The notes beneath the pieces are model-generated. The model did not search any database, was not told the DNA's origin, and saw only the letters and a list, made by a program, of their open reading frames with translations. Position numbers and translations under genes: made by a program. This document shows, piece by piece, positions 45,587-54,559 of a stretch of DNA of 64,000 nt. Location: positions 1,116,001 to 1,180,000 of the forward strand of contig NZ_FTMX01000001.1 of NCBI RefSeq assembly GCF_900156045.1, given 5' to 3'. Each line of letters starts with the position of its first letter. The stretch's first letter is position 1. The DNA comes from Peribacillus simplex (GTDB lineage Bacteria > Bacillota > Bacilli > Bacillales > DSM-1321).

Positions 45587-46672
45587 ATGCTCGAAAAAGG
45601 AAAAATCAGCTCTGGTGAATTTCTTATATTGGTCATCATATTCACCATAGGAGGAGCGATACTTACTTTACCTTCCGTACTTGTCTCATTAGCAAAACAG
45701 GATGGCTGGATTGCCTATATCATAGCTACTCTCATCGGTTTATGTTTCGTTTTCTTATATACCCGGCTCGCCTCGCTTTACCCATCCATGACTTATATAG
45801 AAGTTAATGAAAAAATATTTGGAAAATTGATCGGGAAAATCTCGGCACTGCTATTCCTGCTTTATATTTATTATCTTTCTTCTGCGTTACTAAGTGAAAT
45901 TGGGAACTTCTTTTCGACACAGGTTCTGGGTGAGACACCTATGGAAATGATAATGATCTTATTTATATTAACAAGCTTATTTGGTGCAAGGCTAGGACTG
46001 GAAGTCATCTGCCGAACTGCATTAATCTTTTTTCCTTGGCTTGTACTGCTGCTTTTCATATTATTCGTATTTCTTATCCCGGATATCAAGATCGAAAATA
46101 TGCAACCTATATTTGAAGAAGGCATGAAACCAATAATGAATGGAGCATATCACTCTTTAGCACTGCCTTATGTTCAGCTTGTTTTCTTTTTAATGCTCAC
46201 GCCATATGTAAAAGAAAAGGCTGAAATGAAGAAAAGCTTTTATTTAGGGACTTTATTAGGTGGCGGCGTTCTATTGTTAGTGATCATTTACAGTATCGTT
46301 GTATTGGGTGCCGCTAATACAGCAAGATTAAACTATCCTTCTTATAAACTGGGTATGAAGATAAGCATTGGTGATTTTTTTGAAAGGGTCGAGGTCATTG
46401 TGGCTTTCATTTGGGTTTTTACAGAGTATTTTAAATTGACCATTTGCTTTTATGGCCTCGCCCTAGGATTAGCTCAATTGCTAGGATTAAAAAATTACAA
46501 AATTCTTCTATTTCCATTAGCTTTTCTAATTCTCTCTTTAACCATTTTTTCGCATCCCGATTTAATACATTATCAAAACTTTATGGCCACAGCTTGGACA
46601 CCATTATCCTTAACGATTTGTTTTATTCTGCCATTGTTCTTATTAATGGTTGGGAAAATTAGAAAAAAGTAA
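45587..46672 (+). CDS. Spore germinant receptor B subunit (GerAB-like)
   Basis: A 361-residue APC-superfamily membrane protein with ten helices, the probable germinant-binding subunit of the receptor. The start GKISSGEFLILVIIFTIGG and the segment SLAKQDGWIAYIIATLIG are family hallmarks. The PDIKIENMQPIFEEGMKP loop is shared with the broken copy at 39850. It is the last gene of the operon, in order A-C-D-B. The start is ATG 45587 behind AGGGAGGT. Confidence 0.92.
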   Translation: MLEKGKISSGEFLILVIIFTIGGAILTLPSVLVSLAKQDGWIAYIIATLIGLCFVFLYTRLASLYPSMTYIEVNEKIFGKLIGKISALLFLLYIYYLSSALLSEIGNFFSTQVLGETPMEMIMILFILTSLFGARLGLEVICRTALIFFPWLVLLLFILFVFLIPDIKIENMQPIFEEGMKPIMNGAYHSLALPYVQLVFFLMLTPYVKEKAEMKKSFYLGTLLGGGVLLLVIIYSIVVLGAANTARLNYPSYKLGMKISIGDFFERVEVIVAFIWVFTEYFKLTICFYGLALGLAQLLGLKNYKILLFPLAFLILSLTIFSHPDLIHYQNFMATAWTPLSLTICFILPLFLLMVGKIRKK

Positions 46673-46886
46673 GAATACCCGTTGCACAATGATGGCAAAT
46701 GCTAAAGGATAGCCGATATCGTTAGTTCAATTAGTAAAGAAATCAAGCCTACAGATAACTTGGTAAACAATTAAATTTCCATGAGAATTTTTGATGGGAT
46801 AAGGATTGCATGCAGCAGTTAACTGATTCATGGTCTGTTAAGGGGGAAAGGGGAAAAAGAATAAATAAAATATTCTGACAAATATA

Positions 46887-46915
46887 TTGACTAAAGAAAA
46901 CCGATGATTTAATAT
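46887..46915 (+). promoter_or_regulatory. frlB promoter
   Basis: TTGACT and TAATAT separated by 17 bases; the predicted start falls at the edge of the dyad at 46923, about 50 bases ahead of frlB. Confidence 0.75.
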
Positions 46916-46922
46916 AACAATA

Positions 46923-46944
46923 TATAACATTACATAATGTTGTA
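46923..46944 (+). promoter_or_regulatory. Candidate FrlR operator at frlB
   Basis: TATAACAT-N6-ATGTTGTA is a 22-base dyad at the frlB transcription start. The same architecture, TATAACGT-N6-ATGTTATA, occurs upstream of frlR at 52855. Shared by the two ends of the locus, it is the likely GntR-type FrlR site. Confidence 0.65.
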
Positions 46945-46969
46945 TATCAAATATTAAAGGAGTGGGAAA

Positions 46970-47956
46970 ATGAGCAAATCGGTTATTAATGTAAAAAGTA
47001 ATGTAAAAACAGTATTGGAGCAATTAAAGGGTAGGAAAATTAACAATATTTATTTTGTGGCATGCGGGGGATCTTCTGCCATTATGTATTCAGCTAAGTA
47101 TATACTGGATCGTGAAGCTCAAAATATAGCTTCCGATCTATATAGTTCAAATGAGTTTATACATCGTAACCCACAACAACTAGGGAAGGAATCCTTAGTA
47201 ATTTTATGTTCTATGTCTGGAACTACTCCTGAAACAGCAGATGCTGCTAAGTTTGCAAAAAGTAAAGGTGCGTTTACAGTGGCATTAACGAACGAACCAG
47301 CATCACCATTAGCCCAAAATTCGGACCTTTTCATTAAATATGAATGGGGGAACGGTGTAAACGCCTTTGATACAAACCTCAGTGTTTTATATCAACTAGT
47401 TTTTGGTGTACTTCATTTAGCGGAAAACAATGAGAAGTTTGGAAAACTGGTATCAAGTTTAGAGAACTTACAGCCAGTGTATGAAAAAGCTCTACAGCAA
47501 GAAGCTTCTAATGCAAGAGTGTTCGCACAATCTCATGCAAAAGAACCTGTCATTTATACAATGGCAAGTGGTTCCAACTATGGGACAGCCTATTCTTTCA
47601 GTATTTGTATCTTAATGGAAATGCAATGGATACACTCACATGCCATTCATGCTGGTGAGTACTTCCATGGACCATTCGAAATTATTGACGAAAACGTACC
47701 GTTTATCATTCTATTGGGATTGGATGAAACAAGACCATTAGAGGAAAGAGCGTTATCTTTTTCTCAGCGTTATGGCAAAAAGCTAACGGTGTTAGATGCA
47801 AAACAGTATGATCTTGATGGTATCGATGAAGAAGTAAAAGGATATATTGCACCGCTTATATTAAATCGTGTATTGCGTCAATATGCAGAAGAATTAGCGG
47901 AAGCGCGTAATCATCCTTTAAGCAAAAGGCGTTATATGTGGAAAGTAGAATACTAA
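46970..47956 (+). CDS. frlB: Fructosamine deglycase (FrlB, SIS domain)
   Basis: A 328-residue double SIS-domain enzyme that cleaves 6-phosphofructosamines (Amadori products phosphorylated by FrlD) to glucose 6-phosphate and an amino acid. Phosphosugar-binding serine loops are FVACGGSSAIMYSA and LCSMSGTTPET. The segment HAGEYFHGPFEIID is typical of this deglycase group. The length equals that of B. subtilis FrlB. First gene of the frl operon, with AAAGGAGTGG as the ribosome site. Confidence 0.93.
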   Translation: MSKSVINVKSNVKTVLEQLKGRKINNIYFVACGGSSAIMYSAKYILDREAQNIASDLYSSNEFIHRNPQQLGKESLVILCSMSGTTPETADAAKFAKSKGAFTVALTNEPASPLAQNSDLFIKYEWGNGVNAFDTNLSVLYQLVFGVLHLAENNEKFGKLVSSLENLQPVYEKALQQEASNARVFAQSHAKEPVIYTMASGSNYGTAYSFSICILMEMQWIHSHAIHAGEYFHGPFEIIDENVPFIILLGLDETRPLEERALSFSQRYGKKLTVLDAKQYDLDGIDEEVKGYIAPLILNRVLRQYAEELAEARNHPLSKRRYMWKVEY

Positions 47957-47995
47957 AAGTAGAAGAAAACTTAATATTCTGTATATTTTATTTAC

Positions 47996-48035
47996 AAATT
48001 ATACTATAATGTTTTATAACATTATAGTATAATTT
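47996..48035 (+). promoter_or_regulatory. Long perfect inverted repeat between frlB and frlO
   Basis: Two 18-base arms, AAATTATACTATAATGTT and its exact complement, flank a TTAT loop. It carries TATAACAT and ATGTTTTA half-sites like the frl operators. It could be another FrlR site, a processing or attenuation hairpin that sets the frlB:frlO ratio, or both. It is not followed by a T-run, so a simple terminator is unlikely. Confidence 0.6.
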
Positions 48036-48072
48036 CCTGATAATAAAAGCATTTATAAAAAGGAGGGTATTC

Positions 48073-49359
48073 ATGAGAAAAACAAAACTTATCTTTGCAT
48101 CATTATTAAGTTTATCTTTAATGCTTGGGGGATGTTCTGGTGAAAAAACATCTTCAGAATCAGATGTTGGAAAAACTACCTTAACATTTTTCCATAGGTG
48201 GCCAAAGGAACCGGAAAAAACTTACTTTAATGAAGTTGTAAAAGAATTTGAAAAACAAAACCCCGATATCCATATTAAAACCGAAGCAGTGTTAAACGAT
48301 TCGTATAAAGATAAAATTAAAGTAATGACTGGTACAAATAATCCACCTGATGTTTATTTCTCATGGAGTGATGAATTTGCCAGTCAGTTTGTGCGAGGCA
48401 ATAAAGCTTTGGATTTAACTTCTTATTATAAAAACGATCCGACATGGTCATCTCAACTCGTTCCATCCCAAGTCAAACCATATACATTTAATAATAAGGT
48501 GTATGGTGTCCCCGTAACAATGGATGGAAAAATGTTTTTCTATAACAAGGATGTCTTCGAAGAATTGAACATACACCCACCTAAAACCTGGAATGAATTA
48601 ATCGATGTATTAAAAGTGTTAAAAAAGAATAACTACACAGCCCTTCAATTCGGTAGTCAGGATACTTGGACAATTTCCCATTATGTGGGCACATTGAATC
48701 AACGCCTTGTGAAACCGGAAGTGCTGACGAAGGACTATAATCGAAAAACCGGAGAATTTAAGGATGACGACTACATAAAAGCGCTTGAAAAATTCCAAGA
48801 GTTGTTACCTTATTTTAATGAGAATACGAATTCAATTGATCATGAATATGCTAGGCAGCAATTTTCAAATGGTAAAGCACCTATGATTTATGCAGAAACC
48901 GCAGAAATCAAGCTATTTGGACCCACTAAGTTTGAACTTGGAATGTTTAACTTTCCTGAAGTAGAAGGCGGAAAAGGTAATCAAACAAATCTAACCGGTT
49001 CGCCCGAGGGCTTTATGATTTCTTCCAAGACAAAGCATCCCAAAGAAGCAATGGAGTTTTTAAAGTTTTTATCTACTAAACAGATGGGAGAAAAACTAGT
49101 CAATGATGTGGGCAAGTATAGTGCAGTTAAAGGTACAGTGAATGAAAATAATTCTACCCCAGAACAGCTGGAAGCGGTTCAAAGCATTTTAAACGCAAAG
49201 GAAATGGCCCCATGGTTTGACATGAGCATTGATGCGCGTATTGCAGATGCCTATTTAACAGGAACACAAATGATGTTAAATGGAGATAAAACACCTAAAC
49301 AAATTATGCGTGATGTTCAAAAAGCCGCTGATACCGTTAGAATTGAAGCGGGGAAATAA
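48073..49359 (+). CDS. frlO: ABC transporter substrate-binding lipoprotein for fructosamines (FrlO)
   Basis: A 428-residue extracellular solute-binding protein of the sugar type, anchored by a lipobox LGGC with Cys21. [20 protein letters not shown] and [20 protein letters not shown] are typical of cluster B sugar-binding proteins. In the frl operon it captures fructose-amino acids for the FrlN/FrlM permease. It follows the long inverted repeat and has a strong AAAGGAGG site. Confidence 0.9.
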   Translation: MRKTKLIFASLLSLSLMLGGCSGEKTSSESDVGKTTLTFFHRWPKEPEKTYFNEVVKEFEKQNPDIHIKTEAVLNDSYKDKIKVMTGTNNPPDVYFSWSDEFASQFVRGNKALDLTSYYKNDPTWSSQLVPSQVKPYTFNNKVYGVPVTMDGKMFFYNKDVFEELNIHPPKTWNELIDVLKVLKKNNYTALQFGSQDTWTISHYVGTLNQRLVKPEVLTKDYNRKTGEFKDDDYIKALEKFQELLPYFNENTNSIDHEYARQQFSNGKAPMIYAETAEIKLFGPTKFELGMFNFPEVEGGKGNQTNLTGSPEGFMISSKTKHPKEAMEFLKFLSTKQMGEKLVNDVGKYSAVKGTVNENNSTPEQLEAVQSILNAKEMAPWFDMSIDARIADAYLTGTQMMLNGDKTPKQIMRDVQKAADTVRIEAGK

Positions 49360-49400
49360 GGGAAATCATTTTTCCGTTTTATTAAGGGAGTGATATTTAA

Positions 49401-50279
49401 ATGATAAAACTCGATAAATTTGTACCTTATCTATATCTTCTTCCAGCCTTAGTTTTTTTATTGCTCGTTTATATCCCTATTTTCCAGAATATTGGCGATA
49501 GTCTGTATAATTAGAGTACTTTTTCACCAAATAAAGCATTTGTAGGGTTGGACAACTACTTTACTTTGTTTAAAGATCCCGTATTTTATGAAGCTTTAAA
49601 AAATAATATTCTTTATGCAGTCATTTCAATTGTTTTCCAGGTTTTTGGAGGGTTAATTGTTGCAGCTGTTTTAGAAGATAAATTAATCCGTAAATTTTCA
49701 CCTATCTTTCGAACAGTCTATTTCCTGCCAGTCGTCGTTTCAATGACGGTCATAGCATTGCTGTTTTCATTTTTTTACAACCCGGAAGTGGGATTGTTAA
49801 ATCAGTTTCTTAAAATGATTGGATTGAATAATTTAGCACAACCATGGTTGGGAGATAGTGAAACGGCAATCTATGCAGTCATTGCTGTCTCACAGTGGCA
49901 ATCGATTGGTTATATAGCTATGTTATATATCGTATCCATTCAAAAAATATCACCTGAACTATATGAAGCGGCTGAAATGGATGGAGCGAATAAAATAAAA
50001 ACGTTTTTTCACATTACGGTTCCAGCAACCAAGGAAATGACATTTGTTGCCGTAATATTAACATTGACAGGTGCTTTTACAGTGTTTAATGAGCCATATA
50101 TCTTAACCGGAGGGGGACCGGGAACTTCTTCGGAAGTCCTAAGTACCTATTTATATAAAACGGCTTTTTCAAAAGATATGATGGGATATGCTTCTGCCAT
50201 TGCTACGGTCATCTTAATCATTACGTTACTTATTTCTCTTGTTCAAATGAAAATATTTAAAACAGGAAAGGAGGACTAA
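49401..50279 (+). pseudogene. frlN: frlN permease gene interrupted by an in-frame TAG
   Basis: From ATG 49401 the frame encodes MIKLDKFVPYLYLLPALVF and reaches ...DSLYN at codon 37. Codon 38 (49512-49514) is TAG, then the same frame continues STFSPNKAFVGLDNYF through to 50279 with no further stop. Homologous permeases have Trp here (YNW), so one TGG-to-TAG change is the probable cause. Intact, the protein would be a 292-residue membrane permease with the EAA loop YEAAEMDGANKIKTFF. Reinitiation at TTG 49548 would lose the first helix. It could also be a sequencing error. Confidence 0.85.
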
Positions 50280-50281
50280 TA

Positions 50282-51172
50282 ATGGAGATACCTAAATCAA
50301 CTATCAGAGTACCGGAATTAGTTGTCGAAAATCTAAAATATGCCAGGAAAAGAAAAGCCTATAATATGAGACTAGCGCTTGTCTATGCAGGTTTGATCGC
50401 GTACTTTCTTGTTGTTGCATATCCCTTATTATGGATGGTCATCAGCTCTTTCAAAAGCACAGAGGAAATTTTCAACGATAGTTGGTCCCTTCCTCATACA
50501 TGGTTGTTTGAAAATTATATAACAGCTTGGAATGGTGGGATTTCCTCCTATTTTTTTAATAGTGTCATGGTTACTGGCCTGACTTGCATTCTAACGGTAT
50601 TAGTAAGTGCGTTAGGTGCCTACGGATTATCTCGCTTTGATTTTCGTGGAAAGGCTTTCATTTTGGTCATATGCTTAGGCGGTTTGATGCTATCTCCCCA
50701 AGTAAGCTTGATCCCTTTGTATAATATCATTCAGAAGCTAGGTATATATAACACCCATTGGGCGTTAATTTTACCTTATGTAGCATATAGAATTCCGCTA
50801 ACCATCTTATTGATTCGGGCTTACTTCCTGTCCATTCCAAGAGAACTGGAAGAGGCTGCCCGGTTAGATGGATGTACAAACCTTGGAATCCTTTTTAGAA
50901 TTTTCATTCCTATGAGTAAGCCTATTTTATTAACAACGACAATTTTAACAGCTTACTATACATGGAATGAATTCATGTTCGCCATCATCTTTATAGACGA
51001 TGATAGCTTACGCACAATTCCAGCCGGTTTAATGCAATTCCGAGATGCACTGCAAACTGATTGGGGAGTGTTACTTTCTGGATTGACGATTTCTGCGGCA
51101 CCTATCGTCATTTTATTTTTATTCATGCAGAAGTATTTTATCCGTGGAATTGCTAGTGGAAGTGTAAAATGA
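50282..51172 (+). CDS. frlM: ABC transporter permease for fructosamines (FrlM)
   Basis: A 296-residue binding-protein-dependent permease with six predicted helices after a 35-residue N-terminal extension. The EAA loop is LEEAARLDGCTNLGILFRIF, the contact site for the ATPase. It begins 3 bases after frlN, with which it should pair. No ATPase gene is present in the locus, so a shared MsmX-type ATPase elsewhere is needed. Ribosome site AAAGGAGG. Confidence 0.92.
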   Translation: MEIPKSTIRVPELVVENLKYARKRKAYNMRLALVYAGLIAYFLVVAYPLLWMVISSFKSTEEIFNDSWSLPHTWLFENYITAWNGGISSYFFNSVMVTGLTCILTVLVSALGAYGLSRFDFRGKAFILVICLGGLMLSPQVSLIPLYNIIQKLGIYNTHWALILPYVAYRIPLTILLIRAYFLSIPRELEEAARLDGCTNLGILFRIFIPMSKPILLTTTILTAYYTWNEFMFAIIFIDDDSLRTIPAGLMQFRDALQTDWGVLLSGLTISAAPIVILFLFMQKYFIRGIASGSVK

Positions 51173-51189
51173 TAACAGGGGGAACAGGC

Positions 51190-52026
51190 ATGAAATTAAT
51201 TGGAATCGGAGATAACGTAGTGGATTTTTATAAAGACCAAGGAAAGATATATCCTGGCGGCAATTCATTAAACGTGGCAGTATTGTACAATCGTTTAAAT
51301 GATGAGCAATCTTCATATATTGGCATTGTAGGAAATGACGGGGCAGCAGACCATGTGTTAGAGGTGTTGCAGAAGGAAAAGATAGAGATTAGTAGAATAA
51401 GACAAGCAGTAGGAGAGAATGGTATGGCAGTCGTCGCGTTGGATAAGGACGGTGACCGGATCTTTATTGGTTCCAATAAAGGGGGAATTCAATCCAGATT
51501 GGGGATTGTACTGGATGACGAGGATTTGGATTATATTCGGCAACACGACCTTCTTCATACAAGTGTATATAGCCGTATAGAGCATAACCTTCCAATATTA
51601 AGCCAATTCATTGACATTTCTTTTGATTTTTCCACGAATCAAGAGGATCACTATTTACTAAAAGTTTGTCCGTATGTGACTTATGCATTTTTTTCCGGAA
51701 GCAATTTGAACGAGGCAGAGTGCAATGCACTTATTCAAAAGGTGCATTCGTTCGGCACAAAAGTGATATGTGTTACTCGTGGGGAGAAGGGAGCAATTTT
51801 ATCAACTGAAAATCAATTATATGAACAAGCCATTATCCAAACCAAAGTTGTAGATACGTTGGGGGCGGGAGATTCCTTTATTGCTGGTTTTCTCTCATCG
51901 TATATCCAGGGTCAAGATGTATATAAAGCCTTACAAAAAGGAGCTTTAGTTGCCTCCCAAACCTGTCAGGATTATGGGGCTTTTGGATATGGTAAGGAAT
52001 ATGTTCCTGACCATATGATGGTTTAA
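51190..52026 (+). CDS. frlD: Fructosamine kinase FrlD (PfkB/ribokinase family)
   Basis: A 278-residue sugar kinase that phosphorylates fructosamines at C6, giving the substrate of FrlB. The PfkB features are the N-terminal GDNVVDFY and PGGNSLNVAV segment and the C-terminal signature DTLGAGDSFIAGFL, with the catalytic base in GAGD. The frame opens at ATG 51169, but AGGGGGA just before points to ATG 51190. Last gene of the operon, ending at a strong bidirectional terminator. Confidence 0.92.
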   Translation: MKLIGIGDNVVDFYKDQGKIYPGGNSLNVAVLYNRLNDEQSSYIGIVGNDGAADHVLEVLQKEKIEISRIRQAVGENGMAVVALDKDGDRIFIGSNKGGIQSRLGIVLDDEDLDYIRQHDLLHTSVYSRIEHNLPILSQFIDISFDFSTNQEDHYLLKVCPYVTYAFFSGSNLNEAECNALIQKVHSFGTKVICVTRGEKGAILSTENQLYEQAIIQTKVVDTLGAGDSFIAGFLSSYIQGQDVYKALQKGALVASQTCQDYGAFGYGKEYVPDHMMV

Positions 52027-52042
52027 AATGATTTATAGATGG

Positions 52043-52091
52043 AAAAAGGTAACGAGATCCCGGATTAGGACGGGGATTCGTTACCTTTTTC
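52043..52091. terminator. Bidirectional terminator between frlD and frlR
   Basis: AAAAAGGTAACGA pairs with TCGTTACCTTTTT in a long hairpin with A/T runs on both sides. On the minus strand it overlaps the last codons of frlR. Confidence 0.85.
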
Positions 52092-52823
52092 TTGCGATAT
52101 GGAACTATCAATCGTAAAAGTCACGCGATTGGCAGGATAATATAGGAAGGATGAATGGATAGGCTGCTTCTTAGCGTCATATGCCACTTTCTCCACTTTG
52201 AAAAGGGGATCTCCCACTTCGCATTCTAAATATTTTGCTTCATCAGCATTTGCCAAAACCATATTTAAAAGTTTCGTGTTATGAACAGGAGTTATATGAT
52301 ATTTATGCTTTATGATATCATACATGGAAACAGAGTTATGGACATGTTGATTTAAATTTGGCAGAACCTTTAAGGAATAATGAGAAATTTCTAAGGTGAG
52401 AGGTTGATTATCATAGTATAAGATCCGTTGTAATTCAAGAACATCACTTTCAGGAGTAAGCTCCAAGGATTTGGAAATATTAGCTGGTGCAGGTATTATC
52501 CCAAATGAAAGGATTTTAGTTTGAGGTATCTTTCCTAATTCTGACATATATTCAGCATGACCATTAACAGCAAATAATTCTCTTTTTACTTTAGGATATT
52601 GAACGAATGTTCCCTTTCCTTGTTGCCGTGTTAGAAGCCCTTCTTCAACCAAGTCCAAAACCGCTTTTCGAACAGTAATGCGACTTACTCCATAAATGTC
52701 GCATAGTTCTGTTTCGGTTGGTAATCTTTCACCAGAAGAGTAAATCCCTTTGTTTATATCTTCGATAATGGATTGTTTTAATTGCATGTATAATGGCGTA
52801 GAACTATGTGTGTTGAGTTTCAT
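52065..52823 (-). CDS. frlR: GntR/HutC-family regulator FrlR
   Basis: A 252-residue regulator with an N-terminal GntR winged helix (PLYMQLKQSIIEDINKG, then LPTETELCDIYGVSRITVRKA) and a C-terminal UTRA effector domain (about 80-245). It is convergent to and adjacent to frlD, as in Bacillus frl loci, and should repress the operon until a fructosamine phosphate binds. A matching dyad 30 bases upstream of its start codon suggests autoregulation. The ATG lies behind GAAAGGGGA. Confidence 0.9.
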   Translation of the reverse strand: MKLNTHSSTPLYMQLKQSIIEDINKGIYSSGERLPTETELCDIYGVSRITVRKAVLDLVEEGLLTRQQGKGTFVQYPKVKRELFAVNGHAEYMSELGKIPQTKILSFGIIPAPANISKSLELTPESDVLELQRILYYDNQPLTLEISHYSLKVLPNLNQHVHNSVSMYDIIKHKYHITPVHNTKLLNMVLANADEAKYLECEVGDPLFKVEKVAYDAKKQPIHSSFLYYPANRVTFTIDSSISQEKGNESPS

Positions 52824-52854
52824 ATTTTCCCCTTTCTCGTATTTTTCCTTTTAT

Positions 52855-52876
52855 TATAACGTAATGTGATGTTATA
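52855..52876 (-). promoter_or_regulatory. Candidate FrlR operator at frlR
   Basis: TATAACGT-N6-ATGTTATA is a dyad with the same spacing as the one at frlB (46923). It sits just upstream of the frlR start, where it would give autorepression. Confidence 0.6.
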
Positions 52877-53110
52877 GTACAAATCATCAATACGATTATT
52901 GCTTAGCCAATATTTTTACATGGTTAAAGACATCCAGCAACAACGTTCCGTGATAAGAATGTCGCGGATCTTTTTGTGTGGGAAAAGACCGCACCTTTTA
53001 CACAGTTACCATAAAAAAGCCATAATGCGACATCATATTCCAACATATTTCTACTATGCCATTTTGTATAATGAGATAGAAAAATATATTAAGGGAGTGA
53101 TTGTTGTAAT

Positions 53111-54304
53111 ATGAAAAACAGGAAACTTGTTTCAACTCTAGGAGTTGCCGTCTTATCGGCGGGTATTGCGGCACCAACATTTGCAGCTAATGAAACATCC
53201 CCAGGAACCCCCATTCAACAAACTTATTCGGTTTCAGGTTTTACAGACCATGCTGAACTAGGGAAAAAGCTGGAACAAATTGCGAGTGATAGCCAAGGTA
53301 AAGTAAAAGTGGATGTAGCTGGATATACCAATAGGAATAGAGAAATATATAAAGCAACCGTGGGAACAGGCGACAAAGTCGTTTTAATTCAAAGTGAGAT
53401 TCATGGAAATGAGAAGACGGGTACGGATGCCATCTTGAATATTTTGAAGTTTTTGGGGACCAATTCTCCTGAAGCGGAGAAAATTCGTAAAGAAATTACC
53501 CTAGTGGCTTTGCCTAAAATTAATCCGGATGCTGCTGAATTGAACCGTCGGGGAAATGATATGACCTGGGCAGAGGTCGTGGAACAGTTTCCGCAGTTAG
53601 CAGGAGCGAAACCATCCTGGAACTATTATACATACAAAAATGAATCATTCGATTATGAATCCAAACCTGGCTTTGATGTCAATCGTGATTTTAATCCTGA
53701 TTTAAACTATATTCCTCAAGCAAAAGACTTCCCTGGAAAATCATCCACCCCTGGTTGGTTCATTACACCTGAATCACAAGCATCACGTGATGTTTACAAG
53801 TCTCTGCAGAAGCAATACGGAAAGGTGGAGATTTTTGTAGACTTGCACCACCAAGCTCCCTATTATGAAATCGATGGAACGGATGATTTAGTCACATACT
53901 CGCTTTCCGCTCAATTTGTACCTGATCCAAACTCGCCTTCAGGACAAGAGTATGCCAAATATGCAAAAAACTATAACTATGATTTTTCCAGACAATTGAA
54001 TGTGGCGGTATATAATGCGATGAAGGAACAAGGTAATTCTCCATATGGAAATATATCCTTATATCCGCAAAACCAAAACCTTCCTGGAACGGCTTTAGGA
54101 GCCTTTGCTTTAAACGGGAGTGGGACAGTACTCTTTGAAGTTAGAGGACAAACACAATCCTTTGGCCAAAAGAAAAAAGGCATGCTTATTAAGGCAGTGG
54201 AAAGAGGGTTATATGGAATAATTGATGGAGTTACTGATGGCTCAGTATATAAAATCAATCCGGAACAATACGAGTCAATTCCACTGATCGAGGGCAGGCA
54301 ATAA
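53111..54304 (+). CDS. Secreted M14 zinc carboxypeptidase, copy 1
   Basis: A 397-residue secreted peptidase. The signal peptide (MKNRKLVSTLGVAVLSAG) ends near AFA, with cleavage at about residue 26. Zinc ligands are in SEIHGNEKTG (HxxE) and VDLHHQAPYYE (distal His); the general base is Glu in LFEVRGQTQ. It would release C-terminal residues from peptides outside the cell. A TATAAT box lies at 53067-53072. Amino acids released from glycated peptides could feed the adjacent frl system, but this is only positional inference. Confidence 0.88.
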   Translation: MKNRKLVSTLGVAVLSAGIAAPTFAANETSPGTPIQQTYSVSGFTDHAELGKKLEQIASDSQGKVKVDVAGYTNRNREIYKATVGTGDKVVLIQSEIHGNEKTGTDAILNILKFLGTNSPEAEKIRKEITLVALPKINPDAAELNRRGNDMTWAEVVEQFPQLAGAKPSWNYYTYKNESFDYESKPGFDVNRDFNPDLNYIPQAKDFPGKSSTPGWFITPESQASRDVYKSLQKQYGKVEIFVDLHHQAPYYEIDGTDDLVTYSLSAQFVPDPNSPSGQEYAKYAKNYNYDFSRQLNVAVYNAMKEQGNSPYGNISLYPQNQNLPGTALGAFALNGSGTVLFEVRGQTQSFGQKKKGMLIKAVERGLYGIIDGVTDGSVYKINPEQYESIPLIEGRQ

Positions 54305-54332
54305 TAAAAATTGATAGTTTTATCAACTTAGT

Positions 54333-54362
54333 AACCAGACGGATACCCGCCTGGTTTTTCTT
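54333..54362 (+). terminator. Terminator of the first M14 peptidase gene
   Basis: AACCAG and CTGGTT with inner CGG/CCG pairing, followed by five T residues. Confidence 0.75.
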
Positions 54363-54559
54363 CATGATCGGTTACGGCAAACAGAAAAAGTTTTTTGAAT
54401 ATCGCCTTTGAAGAAGTCATTCCTTTCAAGTTATATGGTGCTGAAGAAAACTATTTGAAACATAGTTATTTTTCACTATTAACACAAAGTGCTAAAAATG
54501 TCAGAATATTAGTAATAATCATTTTTCATGATTATTAAATTTGATAAGGAGGGTTTTTA

